From Thermoanaerobaculia bacterium (lineage in GTDB: Bacteria > Acidobacteriota > Thermoanaerobaculia > Multivoradales > J023), in contig JAUIJL010000038.1 of the NCBI GenBank assembly GCA_030431255.1, positions 1 to 56,420 of the forward strand: 56,420 nt of DNA. The letters run 5' to 3'. A program made the position numbers and the translations under genes. Shown here piece by piece: positions 27,669 through 36,934 of this stretch. The notes under the pieces were generated by a model. It was not told where the DNA came from, did not search any database, and saw only the letters and a list, made by a program, of their open reading frames with translations. Every line of letters begins with the position of its first letter. The first letter of the stretch is position 1.

Positions 27669-28721
27669 CTAATCCTGTTCCGCCTCGCTTTGAGGCAAGT
27701 CCAGCGGTTTCAAACCCATGGCGTCGCGCAGCTTTATTTCGAGCTCGTCGGCAAGATCGTCATTATCCCGCAGGAATTGCTTGGCGTTCTCCCGACCCTG
27801 ACCGAGACGGACGTCGCCGTAAGCATACCAGGCACCACTCTTGACGACGAGCTTGTGCTCGACCCCCAAATCCACCAGCTCACCGCTGCGGGAGATGCCT
27901 TCGTTGTAGTCGATATCGAATTCCGCCTGACGGAAGGGCGCGGCAGTTTTGTTCTTGACCACCTTGATCTTGGATCGGCTACCGACGATCTCATCACCTT
28001 GTTTGAGCGAGGCGATCCGGCGGATGTCGATGCGCACGGAGGAGTAGAACTTCAAGGCACGGCCACCGGTGGTGGTTTCCGGGCTACCGAACATGACGCC
28101 GATCTTTTCGCGGATCTGGTTGATGAACACCAGGCAGGTTCTGGATTTGGCGACGATGGCGGTGAGCTTGCGCAATGCTTGGGACATCAGACGCGCTTGC
28201 AGACCGACATGAGAATCGCCCATCTCACCTTCCAGCTCCGCCCTGGGCACCAGAGCCGCCACGGAATCGACCACCACCACATCGACGGCGTTGGAGCGCA
28301 CCAACACCTCGGCGATCTCCAAGGCCTGCTCACCGCTGTCCGGCTGCGACACGAAGAGGTTGTCGATGTCGACCCCGAGCTTCTGGGCGTATTCGGCGTC
28401 GAGGGCGTGCTCGGCGTCGATGAACGCGGCGGTGCCGCCCAGTCGTTGGGCCTGCCCGACCACGGACAAGGCCAGGGTCGTCTTACCCGAAGACTCGGGA
28501 CCGTAAACCTCCACCACGCGGCCGCGGGGAAATCCGCCGATGCCGATCGCATGGTCCACGGCCAGAGAGCCCGTAGGAATCGACGGAATGCCGATGATCT
28601 CCTGCTGACCCAACCGCATGATGGCGCCTTTGCCGAATTGACGCTCAATCTGGCCGAGGGCTCCTTCGAGGGCTTTGTTCTTGTCGGCGGGCGGCGGTGC
28701 TTTGGTGCTGGTCCTGGCCAT
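27669..28721 (-). CDS. recA: Recombinase RecA
   Basis: 350 aa, full length. It contains Walker [10 protein letters not shown] (about 74-82), [21 protein letters not shown], Walker [11 protein letters not shown], the loop-1 and loop-2 region ([19 protein letters not shown] and [14 protein letters not shown]), and the C-terminal acidic tail. It catalyses homologous pairing and strand exchange and promotes self-cleavage of LexA-type repressors. GAGGAGC lies about 12 nt upstream of the ATG. No SOS box was recognised upstream, but the operator sequence differs between phyla. This is the best phylogenetic marker in the window. Confidence 0.98.
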   Translation of the reverse strand: MARTSTKAPPPADKNKALEGALGQIERQFGKGAIMRLGQQEIIGIPSIPTGSLAVDHAIGIGGFPRGRVVEVYGPESSGKTTLALSVVGQAQRLGGTAAFIDAEHALDAEYAQKLGVDIDNLFVSQPDSGEQALEIAEVLVRSNAVDVVVVDSVAALVPRAELEGEMGDSHVGLQARLMSQALRKLTAIVAKSRTCLVFINQIREKIGVMFGSPETTTGGRALKFYSSVRIDIRRIASLKQGDEIVGSRSKIKVVKNKTAAPFRQAEFDIDYNEGISRSGELVDLGVEHKLVVKSGAWYAYGDVRLGQGRENAKQFLRDNDDLADELEIKLRDAMGLKPLDLPQSEAEQD

Positions 28722-29032
28722 CGGCTATGGAGCTCCTCAGAGGGGAATCTGCATGAATTGCGGGTTCGTCGCGCGGCGGGGTCGATCCGAGCCCGCTCGG
28801 CGCTTATACTGCGTTTCTATCGACGTCGTTTCCATCGGCGCTGCTTCCATCGACGTTTTCCTCGGCCTTGGTTTCAGCCGACCCTGGATCGACCCGATCA
28901 GCGTCGCGTCCAAGGGCTGCGTCCATGGGCGTTGAACGATGAATCCGTATTCGCAAGAGCACATTAGTGGATCTACAGGGGGCAGTCAAGAGGCGTAAGT
29001 CCTCTTCCGTCTGCGTCCCGTGAGGTGACGGT
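28722..29032. other. Divergent intergenic region between recA and the GT2 gene
   Basis: It contains an imperfect short repeat, TTTCYATCGRCGYYG-like, three times between about 28812 and 28860, and a possible -10 hexamer TATAAG for recA on the minus strand near 28806. A minus-strand frame of 75 codons crosses it but shows no gene features. Nothing else was recognised. Confidence 0.4.
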
Positions 29033-29737
29033 TTGACCCTACTGAGTATCGTCATTCCCGCATATAACGAGCTGGCCACCGCCGAGAAATTGCTGCGGCG
29101 CGTGGCCGAGGCTGAGCTACCGGCCGGCATGGACCGCGAGATCGTGGTGGTCGACGACGGCTCCACCGATGGCACCCGCGACCTGCTACGTCGACTGGAG
29201 CAGAAGGCCGATCCGCCGTTTCGTTACATCGAGCACGAAGAAAACCAGGGCAAAGGGGCCGCCCTGCGTACGGGATTCGCCCAAACCCGCGGGGACGTGG
29301 TTCTGGTGCAAGATGCCGATCTCGAATACGACCCCACCGACTACATGGTCCTGCTTCAACCGATCGTCGACGATCTCGCCGATGTCGTCTACGGCTCACG
29401 CTTCCTCGGCGGCCCGCATCGGGTGCTGTTCTTCTGGCACTACTTGGGCAATCGGGCGCTGACCACGTTGTCGAATATGTTCACGGACCTCAACCTGTCG
29501 GATATGGAGACTTGTTACAAAGTCTTTCGCGGCGACTTGCTGCGCTCCATGAAGCTGAGGTCCAACCGTTTCGGCATCGAGCCCGAGCTCACCGCCAAGA
29601 TCGCCAAGATGGAAGTGCGGATCTACGAGGTCCCCATCTCGTACCACGGTCGGACCTACGCCGAGGGCAAGAAGATCGGCTGGAAAGACGGCGTCTCGGC
29701 CATCTGGGCGATCCTTCGCTATAATCTGCTCCCTTGA
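29033..29737 (+). CDS. Family 2 glycosyltransferase, dolichyl-phosphate-sugar-synthase-like
   Basis: 234 aa. It starts at TTG 29033 with GAGGTG 5 nt upstream. The GT-A fold is complete: SIVIPAYNE at the start, [25 protein letters not shown], and DADLEYDP, the DxD motif that binds metal and the nucleotide-sugar. It ends with [18 protein letters not shown], typical of the DPM1/polyprenyl-phosphate sugar synthase branch without C-terminal membrane helices. It probably transfers a hexose from a nucleotide-sugar to a polyprenyl phosphate on the cytoplasmic side, giving donors for GT-C enzymes; two such enzymes are encoded at 23.5 and 35.0 kb. Confidence 0.9.
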   Translation: MTLLSIVIPAYNELATAEKLLRRVAEAELPAGMDREIVVVDDGSTDGTRDLLRRLEQKADPPFRYIEHEENQGKGAALRTGFAQTRGDVVLVQDADLEYDPTDYMVLLQPIVDDLADVVYGSRFLGGPHRVLFFWHYLGNRALTTLSNMFTDLNLSDMETCYKVFRGDLLRSMKLRSNRFGIEPELTAKIAKMEVRIYEVPISYHGRTYAEGKKIGWKDGVSAIWAILRYNLLP

Positions 29738-29814
29738 TCGCCATTCATCCAACCCTCGGCCGACCTGCCGTCGACCCGAAGTCGTCGGTCCGTCCGACAT
29801 ATCGGAGGAGCATC

Positions 29815-30480
29815 GTGCGCCTACTGCCATCCCTTAGAAGCTCATCTCTCAAAAACGCCCCTCGTCCGCTCCAGGTCGTCGCCCTATTGGCGTCCCTGGC
29901 GGTGGTGCTCAGCCTCGTCGGTTGTGGACCCGGCAGCCCTGAAGACAAAGTCACTCAAGTCCGCGGCCAATACACCGTGAAGTTGGAAAATTGGTTCCCC
30001 AAGGTGGAGGAGCCTGAGCCCATCGAAGAGAGCGAGATGCTCGACGAGCAAGGCGCGGAGGCCGGCGACGCCACGGAGGGCGATGCCGCCGCCGAAGAGG
30101 TCGCCCAAGCCGAGGAGGCCGGCGAGCCGGCCGAAGGCGAGGGCGAGGGCGAGGGCGAAGAGATGGGGATGGAGATGGAAGCAGAGCCTGCTGGGCCGAA
30201 ATCGACCACCATTCTCTTCGACTTGGTGGTGCTCTTCTCCGGCAGTGAGCCCCTCGACGGCATCACCGTGGACGTTACCCACGCCGACGCTTCAGGCACT
30301 GAGAAGAAGACCTGGAGGCAATATCTCGAAACCGCCGGCATGGTGAAGTCGGAAACGCGCCAAATGGCCTTCGAAGCCGAGGTCGACTTCGTGGAAGGTG
30401 ACGTCTTCAGCGTTCAGCTTCTGAAATACGTCGACCCCGCCGAGTACGGCAACTACAAGGAATACGCCGGGGCCCAATAG
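29815..30480 (+). CDS. Acidic lipoprotein of unknown function
   Basis: 221 aa. The start was chosen at GTG 29815, because GGAGGAG lies 4 nt upstream and the frame then begins with a basic segment, a hydrophobic stretch and the lipobox LVGC (Cys at about residue 37). A longer frame from 29734 would hide the signal peptide. The mature protein has a low-complexity acidic linker (about residues 55-115, largely Glu/Ala/Gly) followed by a compact domain of about 90 residues (TTILFDLVVLFSGSEPLDG and VDFVEGDVFSVQLLKYVD) that was not recognised. It should be anchored to a membrane facing the periplasm. It lies between the GT2 gene and the MoxR operon and has its own terminator. Confidence 0.75.
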   Translation: MRLLPSLRSSSLKNAPRPLQVVALLASLAVVLSLVGCGPGSPEDKVTQVRGQYTVKLENWFPKVEEPEPIEESEMLDEQGAEAGDATEGDAAAEEVAQAEEAGEPAEGEGEGEGEEMGMEMEAEPAGPKSTTILFDLVVLFSGSEPLDGITVDVTHADASGTEKKTWRQYLETAGMVKSETRQMAFEAEVDFVEGDVFSVQLLKYVDPAEYGNYKEYAGAQ

Positions 30481-30530
30481 AAACAGCCACCGACTGCATC
30501 CAACCCAACCCGATCGACGAAAACCCATGA

Positions 30531-30557
30531 GACCCGGCCGCGGCCGGGTCTTCTCTT
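30531..30557 (+). terminator. Rho-independent terminator after the lipoprotein gene
   Basis: GACCCGGCCG is followed by its exact complement CGGCCGGGTC (30531-30550), a 20-nt palindrome, then TTCTCTT. It lies 51 bp after the stop at 30480 and 60 bp before the moxR start. The tight palindrome would give a small loop after the last pairs open. Confidence 0.65.
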
Positions 30558-30616
30558 AGGATTCCATCTCGCCATTGAACGAAACCCATGGTCGGTTTCA
30601 TTCGTAAACGGGACTG

Positions 30617-31603
30617 ATGAACGCCACCAATGCCATCGTGACCGAAATCCCACCCACTTCCACACCGCCCCGAACCGTTGATCTGAGCGCCATCCAAACC
30701 CTGGAGGCCGGTATCAACCGCATCGTGCGCGGCAAAGAGTCCGTCGTTCGCATGGCGGTCATCAGCTTGTTGGCCGGAGGTCACGTGCTGATCGAGGACG
30801 TGCCCGGGGTCGGTAAGACCACCTTGGCCCAAGCCATGGCCAAAGCCCTCGGGCTGGCCTTCCAGAGAATCCAATTCACCAGCGACCTCCTGCCCTCGGA
30901 CATCATCGGCGTTTCGGTCTATCGGCAGGAAAACGAGGCCTTTGAATTTGTGCCCGGGCCGATCTTCGCCAACGTGGTGCTGGCGGATGAAATCAACCGG
31001 GCCACCCCGAAGACCCAATCCGCGCTGCTCGAAGCCATGAGCGAGCGTCGGGTGTCGGTGGAACGAAAGCGCTACGTATTACCCGAGCCTTTCCTGGTGT
31101 TGGCGACCCAGAATCCCCTGGAGTTCCTGGGCACTTTCCCCTTGCCCGAATCCCAGCTCGACCGCTTCTTGATGTCCCTCTCCATGGGCTATCCGTCGCG
31201 CCAGGCGGAGCGGGAGCTCCTGCTTTCCGGTGGCGTCGACCACCTCTTGGATCAGGTCCCGGCGGCCGTGCGCATGGAAGAGATTCTCGCCCTTCAGCAC
31301 CAAGCGAAACAGGTCCAGGTGACGGAAAAGCTTGCCGACTACATGTTGAGCATGGCGGACGCCACCCGCAACAGCGGCGACTTCAGCTTGCCCGTTTCCA
31401 CCCGCGGAATCCAAGGCCTTTTCCGTGCCACCCAAGCCTTGGCCTTGTGTGAAGGTCGCGGCTACGCCATTCCCGACGACGTCCAACGTCTGGCCGTGCC
31501 GGTGCTCGCCCACCGCGTCACCCTGAAACGGGGTGGAGGACGCCTCGACGAGCAGCGGGAAGCGATCCGGCGAATCGTCGCCGACCTGCCCGTGCCCCTC
31601 TGA
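30617..31603 (+). CDS. MoxR-type AAA+ ATPase
   Basis: 328 aa. It has the full MoxR layout: Walker A EDVPGVGKTTLAQAMA, the substrate-facing loop FTSDLLPSDIIGVSVY, Walker B VVLADEINRATPKTQSALLEAM, sensor 1 LATQNPLEFLGTFPLPE with the arginine in the SQLDRF box, and the helical lid at the C-terminus. MoxR ATPases act as chaperones that help assemble or activate partner complexes. The partners are normally encoded next to them as a DUF58 protein and a membrane transglutaminase, both of which follow here in the same order and direction. Confidence 0.93.
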   Translation: MNATNAIVTEIPPTSTPPRTVDLSAIQTLEAGINRIVRGKESVVRMAVISLLAGGHVLIEDVPGVGKTTLAQAMAKALGLAFQRIQFTSDLLPSDIIGVSVYRQENEAFEFVPGPIFANVVLADEINRATPKTQSALLEAMSERRVSVERKRYVLPEPFLVLATQNPLEFLGTFPLPESQLDRFLMSLSMGYPSRQAERELLLSGGVDHLLDQVPAAVRMEEILALQHQAKQVQVTEKLADYMLSMADATRNSGDFSLPVSTRGIQGLFRATQALALCEGRGYAIPDDVQRLAVPVLAHRVTLKRGGGRLDEQREAIRRIVADLPVPL

Positions 31604-31619
31604 GGCCTGCGAGGGTTGC

Positions 31620-32822
31620 GTGTGCCGTTTCAGCACATTCCGGTCCTGGGCTTCTAGGAGCCTTTCGTCCGGCGAGTCCTTCGATCTGGCCGCTTCCGCC
31701 GATCACCCCTCATTCAGCAGCGCCCGGAGCCTCAAGTCTCGCTCCAACGGATTCCAAATCACCCGGGTCGGCATGTGGTACACGGCCGCCTGCCTGGTGG
31801 TGGGTGTGGCCGCCACCAACACCGGCAACAACGGCCTTTTCCTAGCTGTCGCCATGATGCTGGCGGCATTAGCTCTGATTCAGATCGTGGGCTGGGTAAA
31901 CGTCCACCGATTGCACCTCAAGCTGGAAAGCCACGAAGAGGTCTTCGCCAATCGCATGACTCGCTTCAATGTGCGCCTGCGCAATCGCAGCCGGTTTTTA
32001 CCCCGTTGGCTGCTGGTGGTGTCGGTCCAGCAGGACGATATGAAAACCTCCGGAAAATCCCGACGTCACCGGACCGCGCCTTGGTTGGTGCCCTACCTAC
32101 CCGCGCGCAGCCGGGACGAAGGTCTGCTGGAGATCATCATGCGTCGCCGCGGGCCGAGAAAGATCCAAGCGCTGCAAGTCTCCAGTCTGTTTCCCGTCGG
32201 AATCTTTCGCAAGGGCCGTCGGTATGAGCAGGATTTCGAGATTCTGGTCTTTCCAGAGCTTTTCTCCTCGTCCCTGAGCCGCCCCGAGGAGGTCGGCGAC
32301 TCCGGTGAGCGGTCGTCGGTGCGAGCCGGCCAAAGCCACGAGCTCTATGCCCTTCGCGACTATCAAAGCGGCGACGATCCCCGGAACATCCATTGGAAGC
32401 AATCGGCCCGTCAGGGGTCTTTGATCTTCCAGCAGCGCAGCCGCGACGAGAATCGCCGCCTGCACATCATCTTCGACAACGCCGTGGGCAAGCTCGAAAC
32501 CGATGAGCAGGAAAAACAATTCGAGCGACTGGTGAGCGAGGCCGCGACCTCCGCCGTGGATCACCTGAGCCAAGGTTACGAGGTCGCCTTGACCACCCGA
32601 GAGCTGCGGTTGGGGTACGCCTCCGGGCCGCGACAACGGTTGAATATCCTGGAGGCCTTGGCCCGCATCGAGGCGGTTGACGAGGATCACTCTCCTCTGA
32701 TCGAAGCGGAAGAGACCCACGGAGAGCTCCGGCTGGCCATGAAGTCGGGTGAGATCCCGGCTCCCTTCGTGGCCGGCCGAGCCGACGGCACCGGCTCCAT
32801 CGGAAAGGCGGGAGCAGCATGA
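31620..32822 (+). CDS. DUF58 domain membrane protein
   Basis: 400 aa. The start was set at GTG 31620 (GAGGG about 5 nt upstream), 17 bp after the moxR stop; the open frame continues 5' into moxR but those codons are antisense-like. Two membrane helices lie at about 45-90 (ACLVVGVAATNTGNNGLFLAVAM, LALIQIVGWV in parts). A beta domain follows, then the DUF58 signature ALRDYQSGDDPRNIHWKQSA and a VWA-like fold with RRLHIIFDNA. It is thought to work with MoxR and the TgpA-type transglutaminase at the inner membrane. The stop overlaps the next start by 4 nt. Confidence 0.9.
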   Translation: MCRFSTFRSWASRSLSSGESFDLAASADHPSFSSARSLKSRSNGFQITRVGMWYTAACLVVGVAATNTGNNGLFLAVAMMLAALALIQIVGWVNVHRLHLKLESHEEVFANRMTRFNVRLRNRSRFLPRWLLVVSVQQDDMKTSGKSRRHRTAPWLVPYLPARSRDEGLLEIIMRRRGPRKIQALQVSSLFPVGIFRKGRRYEQDFEILVFPELFSSSLSRPEEVGDSGERSSVRAGQSHELYALRDYQSGDDPRNIHWKQSARQGSLIFQQRSRDENRRLHIIFDNAVGKLETDEQEKQFERLVSEAATSAVDHLSQGYEVALTTRELRLGYASGPRQRLNILEALARIEAVDEDHSPLIEAEETHGELRLAMKSGEIPAPFVAGRADGTGSIGKAGAA

Positions 32823-35017
32823 CTTTCGGCAAAGAAAAGCGGATCATGTTGGGTTGGCTGGCTCTCCTAGCCCCCTTGCCCCTACCCTTGAACGACGTGC
32901 TCGAGTGGCCGGTCTTTTTCGTCTATGCCGGGCTGGTGATTCACTTCATCCAAAAGGCGGAAAAAGGCAGCGAGAATTGGCTGTCGAACCGAGCTCTCAA
33001 CGTGTTGGGCCTCGTCTACTTACCGATTCTATTCGTCGACCTACAACAAGCCTGGTTCCGCGATCAATCGGTGAAGGCCTTGATGCACCTGATCCTCTTT
33101 CTGGTGGTGGTCAAGCTCTATTCGATTCGCCGCGAAAAGGAGAAATGGCACGTCTTCGTGGCGATCTTCTTCATCTTCGTGGCCGCCATGGGCACCAGCT
33201 CCCACCTCACGATCACCTTCTACCTGATCGCCGCCTTGGTGATGGGTTTTGGGGTCATGGCCCGATTCGCCCATCTCCACATGCTGGCCGCCATGGGACG
33301 GGAGCCCAACCGCCCGGCGCCGTTCCCGCCGATGCGCTGGTCGGCGGTCCTATCGACCCTCCTGGTGGTGCTGCTGAGCATCCCCATCTTTGCCGCCATG
33401 CCCCGCCTCCGCCAGCCTTTCGTCATGGGGCAAGGGGGCAACAACCTCGGCCTGGCCCGGACCACCGGCTTCTCCGACAAGGTGGATCTCAACATCACCA
33501 GCGAGATCCGTGGCAATCGCTCCGTCGCCATGCGGGTCCAGCTCCCCGACACCGTCGGCGGCGAGAATATGCGGTTCAAGGCCGCCACCTACGACTACTA
33601 CCGCAATCGGAATTGGTATCGCGAGCTGCGCAATCCCCGTCTGATCCGAGCTGATGACGACGGCAGCATGGCCTTACCCTTGCCGCCCCTCCAGCGCGGC
33701 GCCAGGGATCCCGTCACGGGCACCATTTTCCTCGAGCCCCTCGGCAGCTCCACCGTGGTTTTGCCGACCTCGGCTCGTGGGCTGAAACCGATCGGCGTGC
33801 CCGTGCGACAGCTGAGCCTGGATCCGGGCGGCGCGGTCTTCTTCAACGGCCTGCCCCCTCGGGAGACCGTGCAATACGAGATCGAGCTCGGTGATCGGGA
33901 TTTCATCGCCGGGGTCGAGATGAGCTCCGACGGCGGCCCCGTCGGCGGCTATCCGGAAGCCCTGGATACCAATGGGGTGACGCCGCGGATCACCCAGCTG
34001 GCCCAACAGGTCATGGGCGAGGGGACCGCCAGAGAAAAAGCGGATCGCCTGGAAGGCCACCTGCTGACCGAATACTTCTACACCACGGACTTCGTCGGCA
34101 GGGACGGCCAAAACCCGCTCGAAGACTTTCTCTTCGAATATCGGAGCGGTCATTGCGAATATTTCGCTTCGGCCATGGTGTTGATGCTCAGAACCCAGGA
34201 CATCCCTGCCCGTCTGGTCACCGGTTTTCTCGGCGGGGAGCTCAATCCCATCGAGGACTACTACATCGTTCGGCAGCAAAATGCCCACGCTTGGGTCGAG
34301 GCCTGGACCGGCGACCAATGGCGGATCTACGACCCGACACCACCGGAGGGTCGACCGGCGGCGGCGCCACGGGATCTCAAGCTCGTCTTGCAACAGATGT
34401 ACGACTACGTGGCCTTCCGCTGGGATCGCTACGTGCTGACCTACGGATCCCAAGACCAGAAGAGCTTCTTCCAAGATCTGCGCGACCGCATTGCCGCCGC
34501 GTGGGCACGCTTTCGCGCATGGCAAGAGCAAGACGAAGGTCAAGGCCGACAGATCTCCGATACCTCGGGCCTCCAAACCGACATTCCGACCTTCGACGTC
34601 GAAGCCGACAAAGACGCAGAATCCATTTGGCAAGACCCCAGGTTCCGCTACGGCGGCCTGGCGGTTTTCCTGCTCAGCCTCGGTGTGATCGTGCTCTACC
34701 TACGGCGGCGCCCCCTGTCGCCGATCGAGACCTATACTCGCTTGCGGCGGGAGCTCAGCGCCATGGGCTTGGAGGTGAGCCCGAGCACCGCGCCGCTCGA
34801 GCTGCAGCGGCTGCTGGAGACCGAGCACCCAGCCGTCCGCGAGGACGTCCAGCGGCTCGTCGTCGCCTACTTGAACGCCAGCTTCGCCTCGGAGCCGCCC
34901 TCTCCCGAAGTGATTCAAGAGATGCGTCCGACCCTCGACCGCATTCTCCGGGTGGTCGCAGAGGATCTCAAGCAGCGGAGCAAAGCGGAGAAGCGGAAGA
35001 AGCGTCGGGCTGCTTGA
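32819..35017 (+). CDS. TgpA-type membrane transglutaminase
   Basis: 732 aa. Several N-terminal helices in residues about 8-200 (TgpA_N type) precede a periplasmic transglutaminase-like core with the full triad: C446 in YRSGHCEYFASA, H490 in NAHAWVE, and D505 in YDPTP. One further helix at about 615-640 is followed by a cytoplasmic DUF4129-like tail (LRRELSAMGLEVSPSTAPLEL). The ATG overlaps the DUF58 stop (ATGA), indicating translational coupling. Family members cross-link or cleave peptides or peptidoglycan-associated proteins in the envelope; the substrate is unknown. The tail ends in Lys/Arg-rich sequence. Confidence 0.9.
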   Translation: MTFGKEKRIMLGWLALLAPLPLPLNDVLEWPVFFVYAGLVIHFIQKAEKGSENWLSNRALNVLGLVYLPILFVDLQQAWFRDQSVKALMHLILFLVVVKLYSIRREKEKWHVFVAIFFIFVAAMGTSSHLTITFYLIAALVMGFGVMARFAHLHMLAAMGREPNRPAPFPPMRWSAVLSTLLVVLLSIPIFAAMPRLRQPFVMGQGGNNLGLARTTGFSDKVDLNITSEIRGNRSVAMRVQLPDTVGGENMRFKAATYDYYRNRNWYRELRNPRLIRADDDGSMALPLPPLQRGARDPVTGTIFLEPLGSSTVVLPTSARGLKPIGVPVRQLSLDPGGAVFFNGLPPRETVQYEIELGDRDFIAGVEMSSDGGPVGGYPEALDTNGVTPRITQLAQQVMGEGTAREKADRLEGHLLTEYFYTTDFVGRDGQNPLEDFLFEYRSGHCEYFASAMVLMLRTQDIPARLVTGFLGGELNPIEDYYIVRQQNAHAWVEAWTGDQWRIYDPTPPEGRPAAAPRDLKLVLQQMYDYVAFRWDRYVLTYGSQDQKSFFQDLRDRIAAAWARFRAWQEQDEGQGRQISDTSGLQTDIPTFDVEADKDAESIWQDPRFRYGGLAVFLLSLGVIVLYLRRRPLSPIETYTRLRRELSAMGLEVSPSTAPLELQRLLETEHPAVREDVQRLVVAYLNASFASEPPSPEVIQEMRPTLDRILRVVAEDLKQRSKAEKRKKRRAA

Positions 35018-35044
35018 ACGAGTCGGCCAGGAGCTCACTGTGGA

Positions 35045-36415
35045 CTAGGATTTGAGATCCTCGGTCGATGACGGCTGAGTCTGCCGGGCGAGCTGATCGA
35101 TTGCCAAGAAGGTCATCAGCCACGCCGCCGGAGCGAGATGAAACCAAAGCCTGGGAGCGCTATTTCGGATCATTGGCTCGGGATCCGGAGAAGTCAAGTA
35201 GATGAAGATGTAGAAGGCGAGCTGCACACCGAGGAGAGCCGACGCGAATCGAAATCTCTTCATGAGCAAAAGACCGGGCACGAGGAATAAACAGAATGCC
35301 ATTCCGTGCCAGGTGGTGATTCGGAAGCTGGCCATCAGCTCCGTGCCGATCACGACCCAGCGGTCCAAACCTTCGAAGGGGCTGACAAAGGTCCGCGGCC
35401 CGGAGACGAGACCGAAATATCGAATCGCGAGCTGCTGAAGACCCAGAACCACAGCCATCGGCCCAAGGGTTGCCGCCAATGTAGACTTCGCACGAAGCAT
35501 TTCGAAGGAACTGAGTCGACGCCACAAATGCACACCAATCAATGCCAAACCGAGTGGCATACCTTCCATTTTCGACGCTGCCGCAAAGGCCGCGATGACA
35601 CCCACCTCCCTATCGAGCGCAGGCCCGGCCTCTCGGCGCAGAAGCGCCCCGACGCCGGCGACCACGGCACAAGCCATCAGCCAATCCGCGCCTCCTGCCT
35701 GCAAATAGCCGACACCGAACATACAACAACATAGCGAAATGAAAGCCAGCGCGACCTTGGATAGCCAGGTCCACTCGTAGCCCTGACGAATGATCCCGCG
35801 GGCAGAGATCAGAGTCACCAAGAAGATCATTGAAGACCAACTCACCACGGCGGGAAGCGAGAACTGCCCGTCGAGAAGGGCTGAGAATCCGAAAAGGGTG
35901 GCCAGTAGGTTCGGATACTCGGGATGAAGATGCCCGCTGTTCCAAGGGCGGGAAAGGAAGTTGAAGTCAATTCCGCCCGCAGCATAGAACTTCCACCCTT
36001 TGAGCCCCCAATGGTAGATAAAGTCCGGATGCACGTTCCAAAGCAGGAACGTGCAAGTTGAGTAAACGAGCAGCGCCAAAAGCGCTACGCCGTCTCCCCA
36101 ACTACAATCTTCGAGCTTCGACGGCATCCTCAATGATGCACCTCTACGGCCCCAGAATTTCACCATCGAAACCAGAATAACTGGAGCTGCCAGCCAGGCA
36201 ATCCACTCTCCTTGGAGCTGCAACAGCGAGAGCAGAAGAACCGCTATGTACAGCATAAGACTACCCTCGAAAAACATCAGGGCCACACGCTGCTCCCATG
36301 TCCGAGTGGGGCTGGGAGGAGTCCCGGGCAGCAAGAATCCGAGGCCCCAAATCACCACTGCGGTGAGCATGAGGCCGATCACTGCGAGGCCTCCGAGCTG
36401 GGGCAGTCGAGCCAC
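35045..36415 (-). CDS. GT-C-type membrane protein, putative glycosyltransferase
   Basis: 456 aa with about 11 predicted helices. The motif FIYHWGLKGWKFYAAGG followed by HPEYPNLLATLFG matches bacterial GT-C proteins with the 'hPxYPxLxP' element that acts in the first periplasmic loops. It starts at GTG 36415 and overlaps the end of the small upstream gene by 37 bp; a later start is possible. The donor should be a polyprenyl-linked sugar; the acceptor cannot be read. The DNA here and in the next two genes is visibly less GC-rich than the flanks, with more AT-ending codons, so the block may have been acquired separately. Confidence 0.65.
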   Translation of the reverse strand: MARLPQLGGLAVIGLMLTAVVIWGLGFLLPGTPPSPTRTWEQRVALMFFEGSLMLYIAVLLLSLLQLQGEWIAWLAAPVILVSMVKFWGRRGASLRMPSKLEDCSWGDGVALLALLVYSTCTFLLWNVHPDFIYHWGLKGWKFYAAGGIDFNFLSRPWNSGHLHPEYPNLLATLFGFSALLDGQFSLPAVVSWSSMIFLVTLISARGIIRQGYEWTWLSKVALAFISLCCCMFGVGYLQAGGADWLMACAVVAGVGALLRREAGPALDREVGVIAAFAAASKMEGMPLGLALIGVHLWRRLSSFEMLRAKSTLAATLGPMAVVLGLQQLAIRYFGLVSGPRTFVSPFEGLDRWVVIGTELMASFRITTWHGMAFCLFLVPGLLLMKRFRFASALLGVQLAFYIFIYLTSPDPEPMIRNSAPRLWFHLAPAAWLMTFLAIDQLARQTQPSSTEDLKS

Positions 36416-36906
36416 CCGCCTGGAAATGAGTAGTCGGCCTGATCGCTCGGCGAGGCCTCAGGACTAAAGACGAGAAGGCATCCCGAATTGGGGGCGTCCA
36501 AAAAAGAGCCGGCAGGAACAACATCCACCTCTGCGCCCAAGAAAGCGACCCACAGAAAGAGGAATAGCTTCTCGGACTCTGGAACCGAGTGGATCTCCAC
36601 GCCGAGAGATTCTCCCTCACTCAAGTAATCGTCGATTCGAGACCAAAGACCTTCCAGGAGCTCAACCTGATGGCTGGTTACTCGCCAAGTCGAGGGCGCT
36701 CCGTCCTGCCAAGGATCCGCAACCCAGACCCAGTAGCTTCGATAGAGCTCGAGAGCCGTTGACGCAGACACCCACAGCAGCAAGGCTCCCGACAATAGAG
36801 CGCACACTTTGGTTCGGCGATCAACGCCTACGGCTTTCTGAAATAGATTCTTAAATCTAGGTTTCACCAGTTCGGATCCGGCCAGGAGCAATCGGACAGT
36901 TTCCAT
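36379..36906 (-). CDS. Small membrane-anchored protein of unknown function
   Basis: 175 aa. One membrane helix at about 33-55 (VCALLSGALLLWVSASTAL) leaves a soluble domain of about 120 residues that begins with a Trp-rich stretch (YWVWVADPWQDGAPSTW) and a predicted helix (HQVELLEGLWSRIDDYL). A second hydrophobic segment (KLFLFLWVAFLGAEVDVV) may be buried. It is not recognised. It overlaps the GT-C gene in the same direction, which suggests a joint function in surface glycan work. No ribosome-binding site is evident, so the exact start is uncertain. Confidence 0.55.
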   Translation of the reverse strand: METVRLLLAGSELVKPRFKNLFQKAVGVDRRTKVCALLSGALLLWVSASTALELYRSYWVWVADPWQDGAPSTWRVTSHQVELLEGLWSRIDDYLSEGESLGVEIHSVPESEKLFLFLWVAFLGAEVDVVPAGSFLDAPNSGCLLVFSPEASPSDQADYSFPGGWLDCPSSEASQ

Positions 36907-36934
36907 TCAGAAGAGAGATCCGGACCTCACCGAG